From Flavobacteriaceae bacterium PS02334 (GTDB lineage: Bacteria > Bacteroidota > Bacteroidia > Flavobacteriales > Flavobacteriaceae), in the NCBI GenBank assembly GCA_029959295.1, contig JASCOH010000005.1:310001-374000 (forward strand): a stretch of DNA of 64,000 nucleotides, given 5' to 3'. A program made the translations under genes and the position numbers. The notes beneath the pieces are model-generated. The model was given only the letters and a program-made list of their open reading frames with translations, was not told the DNA's origin and did not search any database. Below are positions 54,268 to 64,000 of the stretch, in pieces (the first letter of the stretch is position 1; every line of letters begins with the position of its first letter).

Positions 54268-56250
54268 ATGAAAAGAGAATTACACACACTATATATTAAG
54301 CATGACGGACAATTCAAAACACTTTCTAAGATTGCTCTCGCACAGCTAATTTTAAAGATTGTTTATTTGAAAGGTAATGGCATATCTACCAGACAAATTG
54401 AAAGTGAATTGTCTACTATTTTATCTTCAGCTATAGCAAACAAGGATGTAGAAGAAGCGATTCGTGTATTAGTAAGGGAACGAAAGTTAAATGTCAAAGC
54501 GAATAAAAGTTATATACATCGAGATTATCAAGAACAATTAACTAAAGAAATTGAGATTAACAAAGATCTTTCTACAAAGGTAATTACCAAATATTTTGCA
54601 AATGCGGAAAGCAAAATGGGCGATATAGAAGATTGGTTTAACGATACGGTAATCAATTTTTTTGAAAAATATAGTTTCGAATGGTTTCAACAAATTGCAT
54701 ATAAGGGAAAAAACGGATCTAATTCAGTTCCTAATATTCATCAGATTATCGAGCATACACTTTCAGTTCATACTTCTTTAATCCACAAGGATAAAGAATG
54801 GTTAAAAAAGCAATTTATAAAATTTGTCGATAGCGAAGATTCTGATGACAATCTGCTTTTTTGGTATTATGGGATTTCAATGTTTTCTTCAAGGTTAATT
54901 ACGGCAAGGAATTATGCTGATGGAATGACAATTAGAATGTTTGAAAACAGCAAATTCGTATTGGATACAAATATCCTTATGATTCTGGATCTAGAAGAGC
55001 ATGAATTATCTAATTCTTTAAAAGCACTTGAAAATATTTTGGTACAATTAAATATTGAACCTGTTTACCTATACACGACTAGGAAGGAATATTTGAAAGC
55101 AATGGATTGGAGGCGAACTGAAACCATTAAAATTTTTGAAAACTTTACCTTAAGCGTATTGAAGTCTTCGGATTGTCCGTTTATCCAAACTGCTTTAAGA
55201 AGAGGTTGCAATAACGGTGAAGACGTTAAAAGAATGTTCGAAAGCCTAATGGATATGCCTAATAAATTTAATCGATGTCTTGAAATTAAATCTTATGATT
55301 ATGACGAATTAAATAAGGCAATTGAAGATGGGGAAAATAATGATCAATTAAAAGGAGAAATCAACGAAACGTATAAAAAGAGAACTGGCAGAGATAAAAG
55401 AGAGAATCCTATAATTCACGATGCTGCATTAATAAGTGGTGCAACATATATGCGAAGCCATAACGAAAAATGTTGGATTGTAACTAGTGACAGTACTCTA
55501 AAAAGATATGCTATTGAGCATTGCGTACGTGATGAAAATGAAATTGCGGTAGGATTGGATGTTATAATTGGATTAATGGCTGTGAATAGTGGTGGAACAA
55601 GTGTTGATGCTTCAAACTTTGCACCATTATTTAAAAATTTAATAAAATATTCATTAGTTCCAGAGAGTAAAGCATTTGAAGTAAAAGACTTAGCGTTTAT
55701 TTTAAGAACTAATATTAAAGTAAATGAGCTTTCAAATGAAAGAGTCATAGAAGTTGCCAAAGAAGTAAAACGCCTGAGAATTATTGGAGAGGAAGAAGAA
55801 AATGTAGCTCTTTACTTAAGGCGCGTAATGGAAGGCGACACTGTGGGAATGATAAAAAATGTAGAAGAGGCATTAACTAATGAAAGTTTAGCAAAAGCTA
55901 AAAGAGAAGAAGCTGAGCGTGAGAGAGATGCTGCCTATAGTTCTATAAAGAGTAAGCGTCAAGGCGAGTTAAGGGATCAGTATGACAAAACACTTAGATG
56001 GAACAGGTTTTATATGTTCGGTATTCCAATTTTTGTAGGTTTATTGGTTTACTCGACATTAAAGTATGCTTTAGATATTGAAAATAATGTTGTTCAATAC
56101 TCTATCGGTTGTTCAGTAGAGCTGATTTTTGGGCTATTACCATTAATATTTGTCAATAGAAGAATAGTTAGAAAACATAGTGAATATGTTAATCAGATAG
56201 ATTGTGTAATAGATAACGAAATTTTTGAATTGAAAAAGAAATCAAACTAA
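54268..56250 (+). CDS. PIN-domain protein with two C-terminal membrane helices
   Basis: A 660-residue protein of unknown family. Residues 1-~225 are helical with a winged-helix-like start. From 229 a PIN nuclease pattern appears: FVLDTNILM (Asp233), an acidic TRKEYLKA (Glu274), IIHDAALISG (Asp385) and IVTSDSTLKRY (Asp408), the four acids expected of a PIN active site. Residues ~530-575 form a coiled coil, and 580-600 and 610-630 are membrane segments. It could be a membrane-tethered RNase. It lies inside the hsd operon, 14 bases after hsdS and overlapping hsdR by one base (TAATG). Function inferred; PIN call moderately sure. Confidence 0.72.
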   Translation: MKRELHTLYIKHDGQFKTLSKIALAQLILKIVYLKGNGISTRQIESELSTILSSAIANKDVEEAIRVLVRERKLNVKANKSYIHRDYQEQLTKEIEINKDLSTKVITKYFANAESKMGDIEDWFNDTVINFFEKYSFEWFQQIAYKGKNGSNSVPNIHQIIEHTLSVHTSLIHKDKEWLKKQFIKFVDSEDSDDNLLFWYYGISMFSSRLITARNYADGMTIRMFENSKFVLDTNILMILDLEEHELSNSLKALENILVQLNIEPVYLYTTRKEYLKAMDWRRTETIKIFENFTLSVLKSSDCPFIQTALRRGCNNGEDVKRMFESLMDMPNKFNRCLEIKSYDYDELNKAIEDGENNDQLKGEINETYKKRTGRDKRENPIIHDAALISGATYMRSHNEKCWIVTSDSTLKRYAIEHCVRDENEIAVGLDVIIGLMAVNSGGTSVDASNFAPLFKNLIKYSLVPESKAFEVKDLAFILRTNIKVNELSNERVIEVAKEVKRLRIIGEEEENVALYLRRVMEGDTVGMIKNVEEALTNESLAKAKREEAERERDAAYSSIKSKRQGELRDQYDKTLRWNRFYMFGIPIFVGLLVYSTLKYALDIENNVVQYSIGCSVELIFGLLPLIFVNRRIVRKHSEYVNQIDCVIDNEIFELKKKSN

Positions 56251-59200
56251 TGAACATCCCCTCCTTCAAAGAAGACCATTCCTCACAAATTCCAGCCCTG
56301 CAATTATTGCAAAAGCTAGGCTATACCTACCTGGCACCAGAAGAAGCTTTAACTTTAAGAAGCGACCGAACCAGTAATGTGATTTTAGAGCCTATCTTGC
56401 GCAAACAGCTCAAGGCCATCAACAGCATTCAGGTCAGCACTTCTAAAACTGCTATTTTCAGCGATGCCAATATTGAAAACGGTATCATGGCCTTGAAAGA
56501 CATGCCCATGAACGAAGGATTTATTGCCACAAGCAAAAAAGCCTTTGAACTGCTGACTTATGGCAAGGCACTGGAGCAAAGCATTGACGGCGATAAAAAA
56601 AGCTTTACGCTGCAATACATCGACTGGAATAACTTTGAAAACAATGTGTTTCACGTTACCGAAGAGTTTAACGTAATGCGTTTTGGGACTTCTGACTGCT
56701 ACCGTCCCGATATTGTGCTGTTTGTGAACGGGATTCCGCTTTGTGTGATGGAATGCAAGCGTCCTGATATTAAAAATCCGATTGGCGAAGCGATTTCACA
56801 GCACATTAGAAACCAACAAGAAGACGGAATTAGAAACTTGTATGTTTACAGCCAGTTGCTTTTAAGCCTTTCGGTTTCTCAAGCCAAATATGCGACAACA
56901 GATACTAAGGAAGAATTTTGGGCTTCGTGGAAAGAAACAGAGGGTTATGATAAATCGGTTGTGCAACAATTGGTCAATCAGCCGTTGACCGGTGCTCAAA
57001 AACAAAAATTATTTGTCTGCAGAAACGATTGGGAACGCAAAGTTATTGAAGCGAGAGAGCAGGAAGAATTAGAAGTCAGCACGCAGGACGAATATTTATA
57101 TTGGCTTGCCGTCCTGAACGGTTATTGCAACTGGTGCAGGATTTTGTTTTGTTTGAAGGCGGGACATTTAAAAAAATTGCCAGATACCAGCAGTATTTTG
57201 CGATCAATAAAATTATAAAACGCATCCAAAATCTTGATGGAGGAAAAAGAGAAGGAGGCGTGGTTTGGCATACGCAAGGAAGTGGCAAGTCGCTGACGAT
57301 GGCGATGCTTGCTAAAAAAATATACAGCACCGTCAGAAATCCAAAGATTGTTTTGGTTACTGACCGTATCGATTTGGATACCCAAATCACAGAAACGTTT
57401 AAAAATGCTGAGGTTCCGGTGCACAACGCAAAAACCGGACAGCAGCTAGTTGATTTGTTAGCCAGCAATGGCGATGCAGTTATTACGACCATCATTAATA
57501 AATTTGAAGCAGCGGTAAAAAAGTTGGGAACTACGCCATTGGAAAGTCCCAATATTTTTGTGCTTATTGATGAAGGCCACCGCACACAATATGGAACTTT
57601 TAATGTGAAGATGCAAAAAGTATTGCCGAATGCCTGCTTTTTGGCTTTTACGGGAACGCCTTTGATGAAAAAGGAAAAAAGCACTTCACAAAAATTTGGC
57701 GGTATCATTGATGCCTACACGATCTTGCAAGCTGTGGAAGACGGTGCCATTGTGCCTATTTTATATGAAGGACGACATGCGATTCAGAATGTGAACCAAA
57801 AAGCATTGGATCGGGGTTTTGACAGCGTATCAGAGCCATTGTCTGACTATGAAAAGGCAGATTTAAAGAAGAAGTTCAGCCGTGCGAATCTGATTTCAAA
57901 AACAGAACAGCGCATTGATGAAATTGCAAGAGATATATCAGATCATTTCAGCCAAAACTGGGGCGAAGACCGAACAGGACAACGTAGCGGTTTTAAAGGA
58001 ATGGTTGTCACGCCCGATAAAGTGACGGCAATAAAATATAAAAAGGCTTTTGAGTTAATCAGAAAAGTAACTTCAGAAGTTATTATTTCTGCACCTGATA
58101 CCAGAGAAGGAAATGATGATCCGCATGGAGAACCTGCCAATGAAGTGGTACTTTACTGGAAACAGATGGAAGCCAAATATGGCAAAGACTTTGACAAAAA
58201 TATCATCAATCAATTCAAGAAAACGAATTATCCAGAACTGCTGATTGTGGTGGATAAGTTGCTTACTGGTTTTGACGTGCCACAAGTCATTGTGATGTAC
58301 GTTTGCCGAAAACTGCGTGAACATACGCTGTTGCAGGCGATTGCCAGGGTAAATCGTGTGGCGCCTGGAAAAGATTATGGTTTTATCATTGACTATGAAG
58401 GAATCATCGGGGAACTGGATGAAGCGATGAATGCCTATTCTAATCTGTCTGAATTTGAAGGCGAGGACTTGGAAGGCACCTTCACTAATATCAAGACAGA
58501 AATCGACAAGTTGCCGCAATACCATTCTGAATTGAACTCGCTTTTTAAAGAAGTAAAAAACAAGCTGGATATTGTAAGCTATTGCAATTTGCTCGCTGAT
58601 GAATACAAACGTGCAGAATTTTATGTTAAGTTTTCTCAGTTTGCCAAAACTTTGAAGATGGCATTTTCGTCTATTGACTTTGAAAATCAAACGCCAGACG
58701 CCGCAAAAGATTTATACAGACAGCATTTGCAGTTTTATACCGCTTTGCGTAATTCGATCGTTAACACTTATTCAGATGCTATAGACTTTAAAAAGTTTGA
58801 AAAGCAGTTGCAGAAACTTCTTGACCAGCATGTAACTACTGAAGAAATCATCAGGCTAACGGAGCAAGTGAGTATCATGGATACTGAAGCTTTTGAAAAA
58901 GAACTTGAAAAGATTGTTGGAACAAGAGCTCGAGCCGAAACTATTGCGAGCAGGACTTCAAAACATATAACGGAGCGCATGGATGAAGACCCAGTGTTTT
59001 ATAAGAAATTGTCAGAGCTGATTCAGCAGACCATTTCTGATTTAAGAGCTAATCGTATTTCAGAGGCCGAAGCATTTAAGAAATTGAATCTTTATCGCAA
59101 TCAGGCAATTAGTAAAAAGACAGATGATGTTCCTGCTGTACTTGAATCTAGCAGCAGAGCGATTCCGATTTATCGGTTGGCTTTATCTAGCGAAGAACCA

Positions 59201-59410
59201 TTAAAAACGCATGCTGTTAATTTCGCACAGGCAGTTGACAGGATCATCAACCAATATAAAATTGTAGACTGGCACACCAAGCCTGATATTTTAAGGAGGA
59301 TGACTTTTTTTATTGGTGAATATTTAATTGATGAATTAAATATGGATATTGATAAAGCAGAAGAAGTAGCAGAAGAGAGTTTGAAAATTGCCATAGCCAA
59401 TTATAGATGA
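56250..59410 (+). pseudogene. hsdR: Type I restriction subunit HsdR interrupted by a frameshift
   Basis: Two overlapping frames make one HsdR. The first (56250-57218) has the nuclease core RPDIVLFVNGIPLCVMECKRPD-like (Asp154, Glu168, Lys170). The second, from about 57110 to 59410, has RPERLLQLVQDFVLFEGG, the motor Walker A WHTQGSGKSLTMA, DEGH box VLIDEGHRTQYG and AFTGTPL. The change occurs near 57109-57111, where one missing C in CTTGCC-CGTCCT restores a continuous reading through LARPERLL. No slippery heptamer was seen. The gene is thus broken or carries a sequencing error; no programmed shift is suggested. Confidence 0.88.
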
Positions 59411-60102
59411 TGGAGCATTCTGTTCAATTCGGCTCAAAGAAAATTGATTATACACTTCAGTTTTCTAAGAGAAAAACTTTAGGGATAACTGTAAATCCGG
59501 ATACTGGCATTTTAATCAAGGCGCCATTGGATACGCCTATTGAAAAAGTGGAAGAGAAAATAAAGAAACGCGCTTTGTGGATTATTAAGCAGCAAAGCTA
59601 TTTTTTGCGTTTTCTTCCCAATCCTGTAAAAAAGAAGTATGTGTCAGGAGAATCCCATTACTTTATGGGAAGGCAGTTTCGACTTGAAGTTAACGAAAGT
59701 CCAAAAAATGAAGTTGCGTACAAAGGCCGTTTTATTGAGATTAGCACAAAAAAGAAAGATAAGGCTAAATCATTGCTTGATGATTGGTACAAAGAAAAAG
59801 CTAAAGCTAAATTTGCGGAAATTGCAACTCCCTGGATTGCCAAATTTAAAAAATATGATGTGGAACCAATTGGTATCTTCATTCAAGAAATGGCAACCCG
59901 CTGGGGAAGCTGTACGCCTCAGGGTAAAATTATTCTAAATCCGAAATTGATCAAAGCACCAAAGAGGTGTATTGAATATGTAATCATTCACGAGCTTTGC
60001 CACTTGGTACACCACAATCATACTAAAGCTTTTTTTGACTTGCAAGATATTATGTGTCCGGATTGGGAAAAGAGGAAGAAGAAGTTGGAGGAGTTTGGGT
60101 GA
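59407..60102 (+). CDS. YgjP-type (DUF45) zinc metallopeptidase
   Basis: A 231-residue protein with the YgjP signature RWGSC, then VIIHELCHLVHHNHTKAFF: HExxH zinc site with a further His downstream. It overlaps the hsdR stop by four bases (ATGA), so it belongs to the type I operon. Such genes are common beside hsdR; a peptidase role is predicted from the motif but the substrate is unknown. Two ATGs lie in tandem at 59407 and 59410. Confidence 0.9.
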   Translation: MMEHSVQFGSKKIDYTLQFSKRKTLGITVNPDTGILIKAPLDTPIEKVEEKIKKRALWIIKQQSYFLRFLPNPVKKKYVSGESHYFMGRQFRLEVNESPKNEVAYKGRFIEISTKKKDKAKSLLDDWYKEKAKAKFAEIATPWIAKFKKYDVEPIGIFIQEMATRWGSCTPQGKIILNPKLIKAPKRCIEYVIIHELCHLVHHNHTKAFFDLQDIMCPDWEKRKKKLEEFG

Positions 60103-60112
60103 TTTTAATTGT

Positions 60113-60130
60113 TTTACGGTTTTCCGTAAA
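60113..60130 (+). terminator. Weak hairpin after the type I operon
   Basis: TTTACGG and CCGTAAA are perfectly inverted around TTTT. There is no long T-run after it, so termination is uncertain. Confidence 0.4.
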
Positions 60131-60149
60131 GAAGTGCTTGTGATTAGTT

Positions 60150-60157
60150 TAAGTTTG
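60150..60157 (+). promoter_or_regulatory. -7 box of mcrBC
   Basis: TAAGTTTG, a perfect TAnnTTTG, 30 bases before the mcrB ATG. The only nearby TTG is too close (9 bases). Confidence 0.5.
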
Positions 60158-60187
60158 GCGGAATAATCATCTCATACAATTAGCGAA

Positions 60188-62308
60188 ATGGATAAGAAAA
60201 AAGAAAGAATTATAGAATTAAGTGACAAGGTGTTGGACTATCTTTTAAAGTTTAAAGATGCAAATCCTACTTTTACTTTTTCATTACGACAAAGAGATAG
60301 TGCGCAATCTAAAGAAAAACGGCTTGAAGTAGGCCAGTGGTTTCAGGGTTCAAGTTATATTTATGTTCCATTATTTATTCGTGGTGACAATGCTAGAAAA
60401 TTAAAGACTGTTGGATTTGTTCTCAAATATGATAAAAATGGACAACTTGAGAACTATCTTGAAATTTCATTCAAGTCAGGTATCAGTGATGAAAAGGAAA
60501 AAGAATTTCATATAAGATTAGCCGAGTATGCAGGCCTAAAATTAAATGATAGTAAGCATGGGACGAAAGGCTATTCTAGTCAGGAGGACATCTGGGGAAA
60601 TTTATTAGACTATATTACAAATTTTAGAAATTATGCAGTCGATCTTTTAGAAGAATTAGATTTGAAGGATAAATATTTAATTAAGGAAAGTGATTTTCAA
60701 AAAAGTTTGAAACGCATAAATGAGATTAGAAACAAAATTAATATACCTGAAACAGTACCAAAAGATGAGATCGAAAAAAGTGATAAACCTCAAATTACTT
60801 CTAAAATGTTAAATACTATTTTATATGGTCCTCCGGGAACGGGAAAAACCTACAAAACTATTAATAGTGCTATTTCTATAATTGAAGGAAAAAGTGATGA
60901 AGAGTTGCAAGCCGTTTCAAGAACAGACTTAAAACGAAAATTTGATGAATATTTGATAACAGATTGGAAGGATCCTAAAGGTCAAATAGGCTTTGTTACA
61001 TTCCATCAGAATATGTCATATGAGGATTTTATTGAAGGTATTAAGCCGTTAGTGGTTGATAATCAAAATGTTATATACAATGTTGTGCATGGTATTTTTA
61101 GAAATATGTGTTCTTTAGCAAATGATAATTGGATAGATTCTCAAAATGATATTGGTCTAATACCTTTTGATGATGCCTTCAAAATTTTATATGATGAATG
61201 GATTGAAGATCCAGATTTAAAATTTCCAATGAAAACTGAAGGAAAAGACTTTACTATCACGGGATTTACTGATGCGTCTATTCAATTTAGAAAAGCAAGT
61301 GGTGGTACTGGACATACTTTAAGCAAATCTACACTTAGAGATTACTATTATAATATTAGAAATGTGGGGCAAACAGGGGTTGAAATATATTATCCTTCCA
61401 TATTAGAAAAATTAAAAAGTTACGTACCATCTCCAGAATCTAAAACTGTAAAAAAGAAAGAAAAACAGTTTGTATTAATTATTGATGAAATTAATAGAGG
61501 TAATGTTTCTCAAATATTTGGGGAATTGATAACGCTTATTGAGGAAGGAAAGCGTTTAGGCAAAAATGAAGCCTTAAAAATAACATTGCCCTATAGCAAA
61601 GATAGTTTTGGAGTACCTCCAAATTTACATATTGTTGGAACAATGAATACAGCTGATAGAAGTGTAGAAGCTCTAGATACAGCATTACGTAGACGTTTTG
61701 CATTTCAAGAATTAATGCCTAAACCTGAATTACTTACACCGTCAGCAGTAATTTGCCAGTTAATGTGGGAATATGAAAAAGTAGGCTGGGAAACAAATTC
61801 ATACAAGGATAAAGAAACTAATTTGTTTTCGTTTTTAGGAGTATCACAAGAACTGATTGATGCTCGTAAAAATATTTGGGACGAAATGAGGAAAGAAAAG
61901 CAGAGAAGTAACTTATCTTATTTTGAAAGTTATAAAAGCACGGGCTTTAATCTTTCTGTAATACTACAGAAAATAAATAACAGGATTGAAGTTTTGCTAG
62001 ACAGGGATCATACGATCGGGCATTCTTATTTTTTAAGTGTTCGTTCAGTCAATGATTTAAAAGCTGTATTTAAAAATTGCATCATCCCATTGCTTCAAGA
62101 ATATTTTTATGGAGATTATGAAAAAATTGGATTTGTATTGGGGAAAGGCTTCTTTGAAGAGCCTTTTAAAAATGCAGTAAATGTTTTTGCAAAATTCTAT
62201 TCTGGAAATATTCCTGAAATAACAATTTCTTATAAATTGAAAACAATAAATGACAGTTTTGATATAATAAATGCTGTTAAATTATTGCTTAACGATTCTG
62301 AAATTTAG
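60188..62308 (+). CDS. mcrB: McrB-like GTPase subunit of a modification-dependent restriction enzyme
   Basis: A 706-residue AAA+ motor. Walker A is LYGPPGTGKT (residues 212-221), Walker B VLIIDEINRGN (429-439), and the McrB GTP-specific region is TMNTADRS with DTALRRRF (485-504). Residues 1-~185 are an N-terminal domain that should bind modified DNA; I do not recognise its type, so the target modification is unknown. It partners McrC, 1 base downstream. Confidence 0.92.
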   Translation: MDKKKERIIELSDKVLDYLLKFKDANPTFTFSLRQRDSAQSKEKRLEVGQWFQGSSYIYVPLFIRGDNARKLKTVGFVLKYDKNGQLENYLEISFKSGISDEKEKEFHIRLAEYAGLKLNDSKHGTKGYSSQEDIWGNLLDYITNFRNYAVDLLEELDLKDKYLIKESDFQKSLKRINEIRNKINIPETVPKDEIEKSDKPQITSKMLNTILYGPPGTGKTYKTINSAISIIEGKSDEELQAVSRTDLKRKFDEYLITDWKDPKGQIGFVTFHQNMSYEDFIEGIKPLVVDNQNVIYNVVHGIFRNMCSLANDNWIDSQNDIGLIPFDDAFKILYDEWIEDPDLKFPMKTEGKDFTITGFTDASIQFRKASGGTGHTLSKSTLRDYYYNIRNVGQTGVEIYYPSILEKLKSYVPSPESKTVKKKEKQFVLIIDEINRGNVSQIFGELITLIEEGKRLGKNEALKITLPYSKDSFGVPPNLHIVGTMNTADRSVEALDTALRRRFAFQELMPKPELLTPSAVICQLMWEYEKVGWETNSYKDKETNLFSFLGVSQELIDARKNIWDEMRKEKQRSNLSYFESYKSTGFNLSVILQKINNRIEVLLDRDHTIGHSYFLSVRSVNDLKAVFKNCIIPLLQEYFYGDYEKIGFVLGKGFFEEPFKNAVNVFAKFYSGNIPEITISYKLKTINDSFDIINAVKLLLNDSEI

Positions 62309-62309
62309 A

Positions 62310-63578
62310 ATGTCTAGTTTAAATACCATACAAGTTTTTGAACATCAATTTTTAAATATTGGGGGTAAATTCGAGCAGAAGCATTTTATTGCATTGTCTA
62401 AGCTTAATTCGCTTCATAACGATTGTTATTTCGACTTACGCCATAATGGAATAAAATTTAAACAATATGTAGGCGTCATTCAAGTTGATGGGTTAACTAT
62501 TGAAATATTGCCAAAGATTGACTATTCTAGTGAAGATAAATCTATTTGGCAAAATGTCTTAATTGATATGCTTCACGTGACGAAGAAATTAAAAATACAA
62601 AAAGTTGGTGAGGCCGATGTTAAGAAGCAAAGTATACACTTATTGAATATTTACTTCGAGTGGTTTTTAAATGAGGTTCAATTACTTGTACACCAAGGAT
62701 TAATAAAACAATATTATAAAGAAACAGGTAATGTAAAAGCGCTCAAAGGGAAACTTGAATTCTCTGGACATATTAGGCAAAATTTAGTTCACAAAGAGCG
62801 ATTTTATACTACGCATCAGATCTACGATAAAGATCATTTGATGCATCAGATATTAGGACAAGCTTTAAGCATAGTAGAACAATTTACTAAAGGCAATTAT
62901 CTTTATAGTAAATGTAAGTCGGTTCAGTTGGATTTTCCTGAAGTAAAAGCGATACAAGCTAACGAAGCTACTTTTTTAAAGATTCCTAAATCTAGAAAAA
63001 CTGCACCCTATGAAACAGCTGTTGCTATTGCAAGATTGATTATATTGAATTACGCTCCTAATATTTCTAGCGGTTCTGAACGTATGTTGGCTGTGTTATT
63101 TGATATGAATTCATTGTGGGAAGAGTATATTTTAGTGAGGTTGAAAGAAGCTTCTGTTAATCTCGAAGGAATTGAAGTATTTGGTCAACAGGCGAAAACT
63201 TTTTGGAATAGTACTACTATCCGACCAGATATTATACTGAAGAAAGGCGAAGAAATTTTTGTGATAGATACAAAATGGAAAAATATAAATTATACAAATC
63301 CATCAACTCATGATTTACGACAGATGTATGTCTATAATGAATATTGGAATGCTAAGAAATCACTGCTTTTATATCCAAGCAATAGCAGTGAGCTAGAATT
63401 AGTATTCGATAAATTTCAGGATTTAGACCGGCATAAAAAAGAAGTATTAGACGATTATATAGGACATCATAAATGCGGTTTAGGAAAGATTTCTATTTTT
63501 AATTTAGATAAAAAGACTTTAAATGAAAAAATAGGAAAACATATTTTGAACTGGTTTGATATTGAAAATAATGAGTGA
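62310..63578 (+). CDS. mcrC: McrC-like nuclease subunit
   Basis: A 422-residue protein. The C-terminal PD-(D/E)xK nuclease site is visible in RPDIILKKGEEIFVIDTKWK (Asp, Asp, Lys). The N-terminal half is the McrB-contacting region. I use the ATG at 62310, one base after the mcrB stop; a longer frame to 62271 overlaps mcrB. Together McrBC cut DNA with foreign modification. Confidence 0.9.
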   Translation: MSSLNTIQVFEHQFLNIGGKFEQKHFIALSKLNSLHNDCYFDLRHNGIKFKQYVGVIQVDGLTIEILPKIDYSSEDKSIWQNVLIDMLHVTKKLKIQKVGEADVKKQSIHLLNIYFEWFLNEVQLLVHQGLIKQYYKETGNVKALKGKLEFSGHIRQNLVHKERFYTTHQIYDKDHLMHQILGQALSIVEQFTKGNYLYSKCKSVQLDFPEVKAIQANEATFLKIPKSRKTAPYETAVAIARLIILNYAPNISSGSERMLAVLFDMNSLWEEYILVRLKEASVNLEGIEVFGQQAKTFWNSTTIRPDIILKKGEEIFVIDTKWKNINYTNPSTHDLRQMYVYNEYWNAKKSLLLYPSNSSELELVFDKFQDLDRHKKEVLDDYIGHHKCGLGKISIFNLDKKTLNEKIGKHILNWFDIENNE

Positions 63579-64000
63579 CCTCGACTGGATTCAAAACAAT
63601 AAACTTCACGAATTAAGGCCATCTACTTAGAAGGCAGGTGTACTATTTATTAAAAGCTTTTCCAAATATCAACCTTCCCTTTCTCTTCAAACAAAGCGAC
63701 AACTTTGTCTAAGGGATTAATGTACAACTGTAATTTACTGCTGAAGAATGATTTGTTTTCTTATGTAGATGGTATTACCGTGGTGCATTCGAAACTTTCG
63801 ACTTGATGAGGCAAAGGTTTGGCAGATGAGGGTTGTTGATAGGATTTGATGGAGGAATTGCATGAGGGAATTGTTGAAGGGGGATTGTTGGGGGATTGAG
63901 GCTTTTGGGAGAGGGAATAAGGATTAAGGTATAGCGAAGATGAATGGGAAGCTATTGAGGTTGAAGAGAGATTATTTGGATGCGGCCCCTTGACTGCGCT
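63579..64000. other. Gene-poor region at the right edge
   Basis: 422 bases with no complete gene. A short frame overlapping the mcrC stop (63574-63633) gives 19 residues. On the minus strand about 63655-63760 an open stretch encodes a tail with PLDKVVALFEEKGKVDIWKS ahead of a stop, perhaps a remnant. From 63790 the strand is G-rich and noncoding. Confidence 0.5.
63985..64000 (-). repeat. Second copy of the GCGCAGTCGAGGGGC repeat, cut by the edge
   Basis: GCCCCTTGACTGCGCT is the reverse complement of 40728-40743 with one mismatch. The copy continues beyond the window. Confidence 0.55.

Noticed and set aside
57100-57120. Programmed frameshift in hsdR
   Set aside because: No slippery heptamer or downstream structure is seen; a simple one-base loss explains the change.
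57076-57708. Minus-strand 210-residue frame over hsdR
   Set aside because: Shadow of the HsdR motor region.

Overview
The window is a chromosomal segment of a Flavobacterium-like member of the Flavobacteriaceae (Bacteroidota). The evidence is low G+C, a complete gldK-gldL-gldM-gldN block (gliding motility / type IX secretion core), promoters of the Bacteroidota TAnnTTTG type, and abundant short intergenic repeats of kinds I associate with Flavobacterium. No rRNA or tRNA gene was recognised.

Positions 1-43600 are mainly housekeeping. In order: a NuoL/DabB-like subunit, a SulP transporter and a porin, which may form an inorganic-carbon or anion uptake set; groES-groEL; a minus-strand run miaB, sigma-54 activator, lptE, TPR protein, secG; topA and a degenerate ureohydrolase leading into gldKLMN; a FAD oxidase, a DUF983 protein and an ABC-F ATPase; MlaEF-type lipid transporter genes; a glycosyltransferase, a methyltransferase, a FabH-like thiolase-fold enzyme and a truncated haemoglobin; gcvP and a UbiA-like membrane protein; a GbsR/MarR-led operon with a DCC-family protein; a cluster of an isonitrile-hydratase-like DJ-1 protein, a small unknown, a Cys-rich membrane protein and a tyrosinase; an M3 peptidase; and purK-purE.

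From about 43600 to the right edge the window is accessory. It holds a G+C-richer DUF2130 nuclease-like gene, two genes of unknown function, and a secreted papain-like peptidase paired with a secreted protein of unknown function. A defence island follows: a single-TRD HsdS, HsdM, a Fic protein, an HsdS broken by an in-frame TAA, a 660-residue PIN-domain protein with two C-terminal membrane segments, an HsdR broken by a frameshift, a YgjP-type metallopeptidase, then McrB and McrC. The specificity and restriction subunits are both interrupted while the methylase and accessory genes are intact. The type I system therefore looks disarmed (or assembled with errors at two sites), with McrBC still apparently functional.

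Regulatory structure is unusually readable. There are perfect TAnnTTTG boxes before about a dozen genes, several so close to the ATG that the transcript should be nearly leaderless. The gldN terminator overlaps the next promoter, a palindromic operator covers the GbsR promoter, and a 27-base element is shared by the tyrosinase-cluster and peptidase-pair upstream regions. The most novel candidates are the membrane-anchored PIN protein inside the type I locus, the peptidase/partner pair and the shared upstream element.
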